Origin: Chlorobiaceae bacterium
GTDB lineage: Bacteria > Bacteroidota > Ignavibacteria > UBA10030 > SZUA-254
Length of the DNA stretch: 64,000 nucleotides
NCBI GenBank assembly: GCA_013824245.1
Contig: PNNN01000067.1
Span: 1 to 64,000, forward strand
Direction: 5' to 3'
Numbering within the stretch: position 1 is the stretch's first letter; every line of letters begins with the position of its first letter. This document shows positions 48,176 through 57,410 of the stretch, piece by piece. The notes beneath the pieces were generated by a model. It had not been told where the DNA came from. It saw only the letters and a list, made by a program, of their open reading frames with translations, and did not search any database. A program made the position numbers and the translations under genes.

Positions 48176-50353
48176 ATGATACGAAACATATTGGAAAATT
48201 TTGCTGGGTGTGATATAGTCCCAGAAAAAGTTAGAGAAATGCAGAATATATTGGCAGAAGCGTTAGGTGGGAAAGTCCCAAATCTTGATATAGATGTAAT
48301 GGGGTGCAATTCAAAGAAAAAGAAAATTATCACTATTCAACTTCGCTCTCGTGATGACACTGGAGGCACAACAGCAAAAGGGTCTCTTGTCGATATGTTG
48401 CGTGGAATATTGAGGATGAAAGCGAAAAGCTCAAAAGAAATCTTGTATTTGGTAGCTGTTTGGGATGAAAGAGATTCGCAACAAAAGAGTTCAACAATTA
48501 GTAAAATGTATTCTTCTTTAAAAGATTTAATTGATATTGACGAAGACAAATTTCAAAAGGATATCTCTAGTGGCGTCAGTATTGATAATAAGATTACTTT
48601 AAAAATGGCTTACGGCGTCGACGAAATAATGCGGGGAATTTTAGGGTGGAGCGGAAAAAGGGCGGATAAAACCGCGTTGAGTGCAATAAATAATATTACC
48701 AAACTTGTCGAGATTTGGGATGATCTCTGGATATCTTATACGCTTGCAAGTTTAGAGATAGAAGTTAGAGCATTCAAGAATTTATCCAACATTAAATTAC
48801 TAAACAATAGATTCAAACAAACAAATTCTAAATTTGATTTTTCATCGTATAAAAACTTGGTGAAATCAATAGACGATATTACTAATAAAATCGTCCCTAT
48901 TTGGAAAGAAAACAGTATTCCACTAAAATCACCATCAGATCAAATTCACTACATACGAGACATGCTTTTTTTGAAAGCATGTTATGATAAAAACCAAAAT
49001 AAAAAAAAAGTATATGATGTCGAAAAAACCAAGGTAGCAAGAAAAGTAAGGGAGCCTAACAGAAAATATCAGTTAGATATTTTCCCAAACCCAACAGAAA
49101 ATATTAAAGAGACTGAAACAGATGACTCTGAACTTAAACCCCAGTTAGTATCATTCAGGGATTATTTTCCCGAAATAACCGATACCGGATATCTAACGCA
49201 TTCAATCTATTATTATCCAGCAAAATTCATTCCACACGTAGTAAAGTACTGCATTGAAGAATATACTGATAAAGATGATTGGATTATTGATCCATTCGCT
49301 GGTTCTGGAACAGTTGGTTTAGAAGCCTTTATCCACGAAAGAAATGCAGTTCTGTATGATTTGAACTTGCTGCTAAACCATATTATGCCTATCAAAATAT
49401 TTACTAGCACTGAGGAACACTCAAAGTCAGAATTGCATCAGATATTACGAGGCTTTGATAACAATAAGAAGGAATTTCTTCCAACATGGATAAGCATTGA
49501 ATATTGGTATCCAGAAGAAATGTTGCAAGAATTGTGTACCTACTGGGGTTACTTGAAATCCTTGCCTGAAAATATTTATTCAATGGTAATTAAAGCTGCG
49601 CTGGTTAAGGCTAGTAAGCACTTCTCATATGCGGAGCATAGAACACCCAAACTCTTCCGTTCAAAAAGTAAAAAACATTACATCGAAGAATTGTTAAAAC
49701 AAGAATGGAAAACTCAATTAAAAAGAATGATCTATTCTCTTTCCCTGCAATATTATGACAGTGTGTGTCATTTACAGTTTTTGACAAAAGGTCACACAAA
49801 TCAAGTATTGTATTACAGTGGTGTAGATTCAGCATATTTCAATTTGGAAAAAGAAATTCCAATTAATTGTTTGATAACTTCCCCGCCTTATCTACAGGCA
49901 CAAGAATACATTAGAACCGCAAAACTTGAGTTGTATTGGTTGGGACACACGGAAGGAGAAATTAAGGGTATTTCAAAATTAGAAATTCCTTATAGAAAAT
50001 CAGATCAAATATTTGAAACAAAAACTTTGAATAATATAAAATCAAAAATTGAAAGAGTTGATTTGCTCGCAACCGTTGATTCTTATTTTTGTTATACCAT
50101 AAAGGCTTTAGAGCGCGCTATGAGTTACATTAAGAGCGGTGGAAAAAGTTGTATCTTCGTCGGTAATCCAACCGTTGAGGGGAAAGAAGTTGAAACATGG
50201 AGAATTCTCATGGAATATTTTTGTGATCGAGGTTTTGACTTCGAGAAAATATTTGATGACAGAATAAAGTCTCGTCAGTTATTCGGCTCTAGAAATAATA
50301 AAAATCCAGATGGAATGAAGTCAGAATATATGCTTATATTATCAAAAAAATAG
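48176..50353 (+). CDS. DNA methyltransferase with N-terminal restriction-endonuclease-like region
   Basis: MTase motif I WIIDPFAGSGTVGLEA and motif IV LITSPPY; upstream YYYPAKFIPHVV; N-terminal LDIDVMGCNSKKKKIITIQLRSRDDTGGTTAKGSLVD suggestive of a nuclease core. Confidence 0.8.
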   Translation: MIRNILENFAGCDIVPEKVREMQNILAEALGGKVPNLDIDVMGCNSKKKKIITIQLRSRDDTGGTTAKGSLVDMLRGILRMKAKSSKEILYLVAVWDERDSQQKSSTISKMYSSLKDLIDIDEDKFQKDISSGVSIDNKITLKMAYGVDEIMRGILGWSGKRADKTALSAINNITKLVEIWDDLWISYTLASLEIEVRAFKNLSNIKLLNNRFKQTNSKFDFSSYKNLVKSIDDITNKIVPIWKENSIPLKSPSDQIHYIRDMLFLKACYDKNQNKKKVYDVEKTKVARKVREPNRKYQLDIFPNPTENIKETETDDSELKPQLVSFRDYFPEITDTGYLTHSIYYYPAKFIPHVVKYCIEEYTDKDDWIIDPFAGSGTVGLEAFIHERNAVLYDLNLLLNHIMPIKIFTSTEEHSKSELHQILRGFDNNKKEFLPTWISIEYWYPEEMLQELCTYWGYLKSLPENIYSMVIKAALVKASKHFSYAEHRTPKLFRSKSKKHYIEELLKQEWKTQLKRMIYSLSLQYYDSVCHLQFLTKGHTNQVLYYSGVDSAYFNLEKEIPINCLITSPPYLQAQEYIRTAKLELYWLGHTEGEIKGISKLEIPYRKSDQIFETKTLNNIKSKIERVDLLATVDSYFCYTIKALERAMSYIKSGGKSCIFVGNPTVEGKEVETWRILMEYFCDRGFDFEKIFDDRIKSRQLFGSRNNKNPDGMKSEYMLILSKK

Positions 50354-50355
50354 TT

Positions 50356-52221
50356 ATGCCAATATATTTTCGCGATAAATATCTCCCTCCGATCTGGCAA
50401 AAACTCCAACTCGGTGAACGTCTCTCACTTGAAGACGGATTAATCCTCTTCAAGACTAACGACCTTATCTCCCTTGGCAAAATGGCTCATTACGTTCAGC
50501 AACAAAAGAGCGGGGATGCGGTTTACTTCGTACTTAACCAGAAAATTGAGCATACAAACGTTTGCGTTCTCTCGTGCAAATTCTGTGACTTTGCTAAGAA
50601 AAAAGGTGAGCCGGATGCATATGAGATGACGACTGATGAAATTCTTTCAAAGATCACCCCCGAGATAAAAGAAGTTCACATCACCGGCGGTATGCCTCAC
50701 GATTGGCGATGGGAACGTTACATCGATATCGTCAGAAGCATTCATAATAAATTTCCTGATGCCGATGTAAAAGCATACACGGCGGTTGAGATAGATTTCT
50801 TCCATAAAAAATTTAAATTACCAATAGAAGAAATATTGCGCCAGCTACAAGCGGCTGGTCTTCGCACCATGCCCGGCGGCGGCGCAGAAATTTTTACCGA
50901 ACGTGTGCGAAAACTTTTATTTCCGCAAAAGATCGGAGCGAAAGGTTATCTTGAAGTCCATAAAACCGCTCACAAATTGGGAATACCCACAAACTGCACA
51001 ATGCTTTACGGACATATCGAAACGATTGAAGAACGATTGATTCATATGGTAAAACTACGTGAAGCACAGGATGAGACAGGTGGATTCCTTTCGTTTATCC
51101 CTCTTGCCTTTCAACCCGGTGATACCGGAATTAAACCAAAGAATCAATTCACATCTGCGATCGATGACCTCAAGACAATTGCGGTATCGCGCCTAATGCT
51201 TGATAATATCCCGCACATTAAAGCATACTGGGTGATGTTGACTGAAGAAGTGGCATCTGTTGCTCTCAATTTTGGTGCGGATGATATCGACGGTACGGTT
51301 GGACAGGAACGGATCGCGCACGATGCCGGCGCCATCAGTCCAATGAAACTTGCAAAAGATAAAATAATCAAGATGATATCCGAAGCCGGAAAAATCCCCG
51401 TCGAACGAGATGCTTTTTATAATCCGCTCAATGTTTATTCAGAAAATGTAATCGGGAAAATTCCTTATTTGAATTCAGTCCCTTTCTATCACAATTTAGA
51501 AAAGTCCGCCACAGGCGGATTTAAAATTCTTCCGGTTGCTCCACGCAGAATGGGAATGTTAAGCAAGGAAGGACAAATTGATGCCGGACTTTTTTCATTA
51601 ATGGATTATTTTGATCAAGAAGAAAATCTTGAGTTGCTGGATTGGTGTATTGCAACGCGCGATCAGGTGAAAAGTGTTATGCTTTTTTCAAAAGAAGGTT
51701 GGACCGGTTTAAACGGAAAAAAGATTGGAATAACTGATGACACCGCGACTTCAGTTCACCTGTTAAAAGTAATTTTAGAGAAAAAATATAATGTTCGCAC
51801 AGAGTTTGTTCGTCTGCATCCCGGAGTTAACGATTACGCTTCTTTTGATGCTGTTCTGTTGATTGGAGATGATGCATTGAAGTATAACAAAGTCGGATTA
51901 AATGGATTTGAACTCGTATTTGATCTGGCTAAAGAGTGGTATGATTGGCAAAAACTACCGTTTGTTTTCGCTGTATGGGCATGCAAAAATAGTTTAAGTG
52001 ATATTCGAAAAGAAAAATTAAAAGATATGATTAGCGCGGCATTAAATAAATCAGAAGATGAGTACGGCGAAATTGGAAATATGCAAGGTAGACAAATAGG
52101 ATTGAATCTAAGTGAAACAAAAGAATACCTCGAGGGTTTTAACTACCGGCTTGGCGAGCGGGAAAGGGAAACTATGTCAATGTTCCGGAAATTAGTTAAC
52201 GAAATAAATATAAAGGTGTGA
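50356..52221 (+). CDS. mqnE-mqnA: bifunctional aminofutalosine synthase (MqnE) - chorismate dehydratase (MqnA) fusion
   Basis: N-terminal radical SAM CVLSCKFCDFAKKKGEPDAYEMTTDEI; C-terminal MqnA-type IGKIPYLNSVPFYHNL...DAGLFSLMDYF...GLNGKKIGITDDTATSVHLLKVIL. Confidence 0.88.
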   Translation: MPIYFRDKYLPPIWQKLQLGERLSLEDGLILFKTNDLISLGKMAHYVQQQKSGDAVYFVLNQKIEHTNVCVLSCKFCDFAKKKGEPDAYEMTTDEILSKITPEIKEVHITGGMPHDWRWERYIDIVRSIHNKFPDADVKAYTAVEIDFFHKKFKLPIEEILRQLQAAGLRTMPGGGAEIFTERVRKLLFPQKIGAKGYLEVHKTAHKLGIPTNCTMLYGHIETIEERLIHMVKLREAQDETGGFLSFIPLAFQPGDTGIKPKNQFTSAIDDLKTIAVSRLMLDNIPHIKAYWVMLTEEVASVALNFGADDIDGTVGQERIAHDAGAISPMKLAKDKIIKMISEAGKIPVERDAFYNPLNVYSENVIGKIPYLNSVPFYHNLEKSATGGFKILPVAPRRMGMLSKEGQIDAGLFSLMDYFDQEENLELLDWCIATRDQVKSVMLFSKEGWTGLNGKKIGITDDTATSVHLLKVILEKKYNVRTEFVRLHPGVNDYASFDAVLLIGDDALKYNKVGLNGFELVFDLAKEWYDWQKLPFVFAVWACKNSLSDIRKEKLKDMISAALNKSEDEYGEIGNMQGRQIGLNLSETKEYLEGFNYRLGERERETMSMFRKLVNEINIKV

Positions 52222-52225
52222 TACT

Positions 52226-52290
52226 CTCAGCGCTCTCTGCGACTCCGCGGTGAAAAATATCACCACTAAGACGCTGAGAACGCAGAGGTG
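52226..52290. repeat. palindromic intergenic repeat overlapping mqnC leader
   Basis: CTCAGCG (52226-52232)/CGCTGAG (52272-52278), CTCTGCG (52235-52241)/CGCAGAG (52281-52287), inner GGTGA-AAAATA-TCACC. Confidence 0.65.
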
Positions 52291-52295
52291 AAAAT

Positions 52296-53390
52296 ATGAA
52301 TCAATCATTGATATACGAAAAAGTAAAATCCGGACTTCGAATAACACGTGAGGAAGGATTATTACTTCTTCAAAAAGAAGAGCTTCTTGATTTGGGTGAG
52401 ATGGCAAATGAAATCCGTTACAGAAAGAACCCGGAACAGCAAGTAACATTCGTTATCGACACCAATCCGAATTACACAAACATCTGCAACGTCGATTGTG
52501 TATTTTGTGCTTTCTATCGTCACGCGGGTGACTCCGGCGAGTACACTTACACTGTCGATCAGATGATTCAAAATTTTAAAAGAGCGGCGGCAAATGGAGT
52601 AACTACGGTTCTGCTTCAGGGCGGTGTAAACCCGGCAATACCTTTTGAGTATTATCTTGAAATGATCGAACGGACAAAAAAAGAAGTTCCCGAAATTCAT
52701 CCCCACTTTTATTCGACAACAGAAATTATCGGAATATCTGAGGTTTCCGGTTTATCAATCCAAGAGGTTCTGAAAAAACTTTGGGATGCCGGATTGCGAA
52801 CGATTCCGGGCGGCGGCGCCGAAGTGTTATCGGATCGCGTACGGAAAAAAATGGGACATAAAAAAGGAACCGCCGAAGATTGGCTTGACGTTATGCGACA
52901 AGCACACAAGATAGGTTTTAAAACAACGGCAACAATGATGTACGGTCATTTGGAAAATGATGATGAAATTATTGACCATTTTGAACGGATTCGCGCGCTT
53001 CAAGATGAATACCACGGATTCACAGCGTTCATACCGTGGAGTTTTAAACCGGGCAATACGCCGCTGGAAAAAATCATTCCTAATTTTGCCCCGCCGATGC
53101 GTTACTTACAGATAATCGCTCTGGCAAGAATTTACCTCGACAACTTCGATCATATTCAGGCATCGTGGTTTTCAGAAGGAAAGAAAATCGGACAGGTAGC
53201 GCTCCACTTCGGCGCTGACGATTTTGGCGGAACGTTGCTAGAGGAGAATGTTCATGCTGAAGCGAATTTTGTAAACAAGACTACCGTTGAAGAAGTGATT
53301 CAATTGATTCAAGATTCAGGATTCACGCCGGTACAACGAACAACGCTTTACGAGAAGATTAAAACATATGAATTCGTACAAGCAGTTTAA
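52296..53390 (+). CDS. mqnC: cyclic dehypoxanthinyl futalosine synthase
   Basis: CNVDCVFCAFYRHAGDSGEYTYTVDQMI, LLQGGVNPAIPFEYYLEMIERTKKEVPEIHPHFYSTTEI. Confidence 0.94.
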   Translation: MNQSLIYEKVKSGLRITREEGLLLLQKEELLDLGEMANEIRYRKNPEQQVTFVIDTNPNYTNICNVDCVFCAFYRHAGDSGEYTYTVDQMIQNFKRAAANGVTTVLLQGGVNPAIPFEYYLEMIERTKKEVPEIHPHFYSTTEIIGISEVSGLSIQEVLKKLWDAGLRTIPGGGAEVLSDRVRKKMGHKKGTAEDWLDVMRQAHKIGFKTTATMMYGHLENDDEIIDHFERIRALQDEYHGFTAFIPWSFKPGNTPLEKIIPNFAPPMRYLQIIALARIYLDNFDHIQASWFSEGKKIGQVALHFGADDFGGTLLEENVHAEANFVNKTTVEEVIQLIQDSGFTPVQRTTLYEKIKTYEFVQAV

Positions 53391-54781
53391 ATCTGAATAT
53401 TTTCTCCTCTTGTTGGAATGGTAATCTCGTACTTCCCGACGTTATCAATACTTTTCTTCAAATCCGTAGACCTTTCAACTTCTCCGTGAACAATAAATAT
53501 GTTTTTAAGCTGTTTCTTGTCAAAACGGTCGACAAATTTTAGCAGTTCATTATTGTCGGCGTGCGCGCTGAACGAGTTATGCACTACCACTTCCGCGTTT
53601 CTCTTGTGAGGTGTACCGAAAATACTTACGTATTCTTCCTTATCGACTAAACGTTTACCTAAAGTATGTTCTGCACAGTAACCGACGATCATGATTGTAT
53701 TGCGAGCGTCTTCAATATTGTTGGCAAGATGATGAAGTATGCGTCCTGCTTCGCACATTCCCGATGCCGCAATTATCATGCACGGTTCTTTCTTATCGTT
53801 GAGCCGTTTCGATTCTTCGGCGGTGCGGACATATTGCAGTTGTTTGAATCCGAACGGATCGTGATGCTGTGCTATATGCTTGAATGTTTCCTCATCGAAA
53901 CATTCAGGATGTTTCTTAAAAATTTCGGTCGCATTAATTGCAAGCGGACTATCTATATATATCGGAATCCGGGGCAATCTTCCCTCGTCAAATAATTTAT
54001 GCAAAGAGTAAACAAGGTCTTGAGTTCTCCCAACGCTGAACGCAGGCACCAAAACTTTGCCGCCGCGGCTGATTGTGCGCTCAAGATCTGCAATGAGATG
54101 TTTTTCCATATCATCCGGCGGATCGTGCAGCTTACCGCCGTAAGTGCTTTCTGTAATTAGTGCTTCAACGCTTCCCATGTGAAGCGGATCGCGAATAATC
54201 GGCATATTCCATCTTCCAATATCGCCGCTGAAACCGATGTTTTTTGTTGTCCCGTTTTCTTTTGCAATAATTTTTATTGAGGCGGAGCCGAGAATATGTC
54301 CGGCGTCGGTGAATTTTGCCGTGATATTTTTTAACACTGCAAATTCTTTTTCGTAAGGAATCCCAATAAATAATTTCATCGTCTCCGCTGCATCTTCAAC
54401 GGTGTATAAAGGTTCAATCGGTGGTTCGTGATTTTTCCGATGCTTTTTATTTATGAACTCTGCATCGCGCTCGTGCAAATATCCGCTGTCTGCCAGCATG
54501 ATTTCACACAAATCTTTTGTAGCAGGAGTTGAATAAATATTACCCACAAATCCCTGCTTAACAAGATTAGGAAGATTGCCGCTGTGATCGATATGTGCGT
54601 GCGAAAGAATAACCGCATCGATCGATTTAGGATCGAACGGAAAATTTCTATTCCGCTCATTTGCCTCAGCTCGCTTTCCCTGAAACAATCCGCAATCTAA
54701 AAGGATGCGTGAACCATTTATATGGAGGAGATGCATTGAGCCGGTTACGGTTCGCGCGGCTCCGAGAAATTCTATTGTCAT
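53387..54781 (-). CDS. MBL-fold beta-CASP RNA-processing exonuclease-like protein
   Basis: LGAARTVTGSMHLLHINGSRILLDCGLFQG, LSHAHIDHSG, SFSAHADNNELL. Confidence 0.94.
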   Translation of the reverse strand: MTIEFLGAARTVTGSMHLLHINGSRILLDCGLFQGKRAEANERNRNFPFDPKSIDAVILSHAHIDHSGNLPNLVKQGFVGNIYSTPATKDLCEIMLADSGYLHERDAEFINKKHRKNHEPPIEPLYTVEDAAETMKLFIGIPYEKEFAVLKNITAKFTDAGHILGSASIKIIAKENGTTKNIGFSGDIGRWNMPIIRDPLHMGSVEALITESTYGGKLHDPPDDMEKHLIADLERTISRGGKVLVPAFSVGRTQDLVYSLHKLFDEGRLPRIPIYIDSPLAINATEIFKKHPECFDEETFKHIAQHHDPFGFKQLQYVRTAEESKRLNDKKEPCMIIAASGMCEAGRILHHLANNIEDARNTIMIVGYCAEHTLGKRLVDKEEYVSIFGTPHKRNAEVVVHNSFSAHADNNELLKFVDRFDKKQLKNIFIVHGEVERSTDLKKSIDNVGKYEITIPTRGENIQI

Positions 54782-54873
54782 TGGTGAGTTGTTAATTGTT
54801 AGTGGATATTCGTCATTCGTTATTAGTCATTCGTTAATCGCTCATAACTCAATGCTCAACGCTTTCTGCTAAT

Positions 54874-56985
54874 TTATTTTCCCTCCTGCCTGAGTATTAT
54901 TCCAGATGTGGCAGGAAGAGTTACAGTTTTTGAAAGTGTGGCGAGCGGTTTCTTGAGTGATATTTTTTTATCATTCGCAATCACCGACCAATTTCCTTTT
55001 GGAAGATTCACTGTTTCGGTAGCAGAGCTTCCGTTTAATATTACTATGAAATCGGTTTTGCCCGCAAACTTACCGGCTTTTTTTGAATCGAGTTTAAATG
55101 TTATCACAAATTCGTAATCGTTCTTTAAAAATTCAACCGCTTCCTTGGGCGCACTGCTGAAAATCGGGTACTGCTTACGCAACTCTATTAACCTTCTGTA
55201 ATAATCGAACAACTCACGATTTAGATCGCGATGGCGATAGTTCAAAAAATTTGTTTCGTTGTCCTTTTCATAACTGTTGCGGTCAATCATTCCCACTCGC
55301 GGGTCAGGTGCGTTCGACTGAGCAATCACTTTGCTGCGCGCATATTCCTGTCCTTCGTGAATCATCAACGGTCCCTGGGATGTTAAAAGAAACATTGCGG
55401 CAAGTTTGTTTAATGCTAATTGTATGGGTGTGAGTTTAATATGATCGTCGAGGTTTGCAACATGTGTTGTTTCTGTTGCAGTACCGGTTGCAATACGAAT
55501 GAAATCGCTCATCGTATTATCATCATGCGATTCAAGATAATTTACGCTGTGCTCTTTTTGCTTATACATACCGCCATCTTCGCGAAGTGTTCCGGTAATA
55601 AAACTCATTACGGATTTTTTTGAATTTTTATCTTGAAATCTTCCAAAAATAAATCCGGCATCGTTGTACGGATTTTGTCCCTTCACGCCGTTGCGGAAGC
55701 GGTCATTCCACGATGCCCAGCCAATATCGCTAAAGCCGGGCGGATCGTATTTGCCGCCGCCCCACGCTTCGGCAATTAAAATTACATTCGGATTTATTTT
55801 CTTCGCTTCCTCTGCAATTTGCTTACATGTTTCCCAGTCTATCATAGTTGCCAGATCAAACCGAAAACCGTCGATATGATATTCCTGCATCCAGTACCTG
55901 ATGCTTTCAACGATCAACCGCCGCGCCATCGGTCGCGATGTATAAAAATCATTCCCGCATCCCGATGCTTTTAGAAAGTTTCCATTCGAATCGGTATGAA
56001 AATAATAAAACTTGTCGATGTACTTAAACGGATTGTAATCGTACTGCGAAACATGGTTGTAAACAACATCCATAATTACCGAGATTCCTTCGCGGTGGAG
56101 CGCTTTTACCATATCTTTCATCTCATTAACTGCCCTGCCGCCAACCCCGTTATATTCTTCTTTCGTCATTGTTCCGTCAGAAGCGTAATAATTTTCCGGA
56201 GCGAAGAAGTAACTCGTCATATATCCCCAGTGATTTCGCTCATACGGATTCCATGTGTTGAACTCGCCGCCGTCGTTTAATACCGTGCTATCGCGATAAG
56301 GTATCTCGATGTTTCCGAATTTTTGTAATGGCAGAAACTCTACCGCATTCACACCCAATTCCTTCAGATAAGATAAGCCGCCTGTTTTTCCTTTCTCTGT
56401 CATTCCTAAATATGTCCCGCGCGAATCAACGCCCGACGAGCGATGCACGGTAAGATCGCGCAGATGCGCCTCATATATAATCAATTCGTTATGATTTTTC
56501 GGAACAATAAAAGTGTCGCCTTCCCAGTTATATTTTGAATCGAGGATTATTGATTTTGTCTGATGGTGGTAATTGTTTTTAGTTACCACGGCTTTCGAGT
56601 ACGGGTCTCCAATGGTTACGAGCGAATCAAATTTTTCTCCACTTCCTTTCGGACCATCAACGCAGTAGCTGTACAGTTTTCCGTATAATCTGCCGAACGA
56701 ATAATATTCCCACACGCCGTTAGAATCGCGGACCATTTTGATTTCCTGACCTTTTTCGTCGTCGTACTCTTCGAAAAGAACGAGCCATACCTGCGAGGCG
56801 CGTGGCGCGAAAATTCGGAAGGTTGTTCCATCCTTTTTAACGATGCATCCTAATTCTTTTTTAGAGTAAAGTGACGCAAATAGTTTTTCTCTCTCTGCCT
56901 GATTTAAATTTGAGGGTTGTTCACCCGCTGAAACTATTTTAATAGTCGACATAAGAAATACGAAAAGAATTATTTTAATAGACAT
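54874..56985 (-). CDS. secreted GH13 family (pullulanase/isoamylase-like) glycosidase
   Basis: Signal peptide; CBM48-like TTFRIFAPRASQVWLVLFEEY; GH13 motifs ISVIMDVVYNHV, GFRFDLATMI, VILIAEAWGG, NYLESHDDNTM. Confidence 0.88.
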   Translation of the reverse strand: MSIKIILFVFLMSTIKIVSAGEQPSNLNQAEREKLFASLYSKKELGCIVKKDGTTFRIFAPRASQVWLVLFEEYDDEKGQEIKMVRDSNGVWEYYSFGRLYGKLYSYCVDGPKGSGEKFDSLVTIGDPYSKAVVTKNNYHHQTKSIILDSKYNWEGDTFIVPKNHNELIIYEAHLRDLTVHRSSGVDSRGTYLGMTEKGKTGGLSYLKELGVNAVEFLPLQKFGNIEIPYRDSTVLNDGGEFNTWNPYERNHWGYMTSYFFAPENYYASDGTMTKEEYNGVGGRAVNEMKDMVKALHREGISVIMDVVYNHVSQYDYNPFKYIDKFYYFHTDSNGNFLKASGCGNDFYTSRPMARRLIVESIRYWMQEYHIDGFRFDLATMIDWETCKQIAEEAKKINPNVILIAEAWGGGKYDPPGFSDIGWASWNDRFRNGVKGQNPYNDAGFIFGRFQDKNSKKSVMSFITGTLREDGGMYKQKEHSVNYLESHDDNTMSDFIRIATGTATETTHVANLDDHIKLTPIQLALNKLAAMFLLTSQGPLMIHEGQEYARSKVIAQSNAPDPRVGMIDRNSYEKDNETNFLNYRHRDLNRELFDYYRRLIELRKQYPIFSSAPKEAVEFLKNDYEFVITFKLDSKKAGKFAGKTDFIVILNGSSATETVNLPKGNWSVIANDKKISLKKPLATLSKTVTLPATSGIILRQEGK

Positions 56986-57041
56986 GATATACTGTTCGAT
57001 TGATATTGTTGATATAATTGAAAATTATGTTGATAGATTTT

Positions 57042-57150
57042 AATCCGCCTTCGCGTTCCAGCTACGCGTTCCGCTCTGGTGAATGCTATCCGCTTCGGTC
57101 GCTTACGCTCCATAGCTTTAGCGACGGAGCGCGGACGAGAAGGTGCGGAT
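57042..57150. repeat. degenerate palindromic intergenic element
   Basis: AATCCGCCTTCGCGTTCC... pairs imperfectly with ...GGACGAGAAGGTGCGGAT. Confidence 0.4.
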
Positions 57151-57410
57151 ACAATTCCCCGTTGCTTTTAACGAGGTAGTGCAATAATTTCGATTATTTC
57201 AAATTAAAATTACATAGAAAGGAAATGAGATGCAAGAAATAGGTGAGTAGGTGAGTGGTTGAGTATATGAGTTGTTGAGTGAGTTAGAATTATCATCTGC
57301 TCTTTGGTCATTGCACACTGCTCTGTGCTGACATTTCATCTTTTATTAAATAAATTATCAATGTCCAACGCCTAATTGCCAATTATCAATTAACCGTCGG
57401 TGATTGACAA

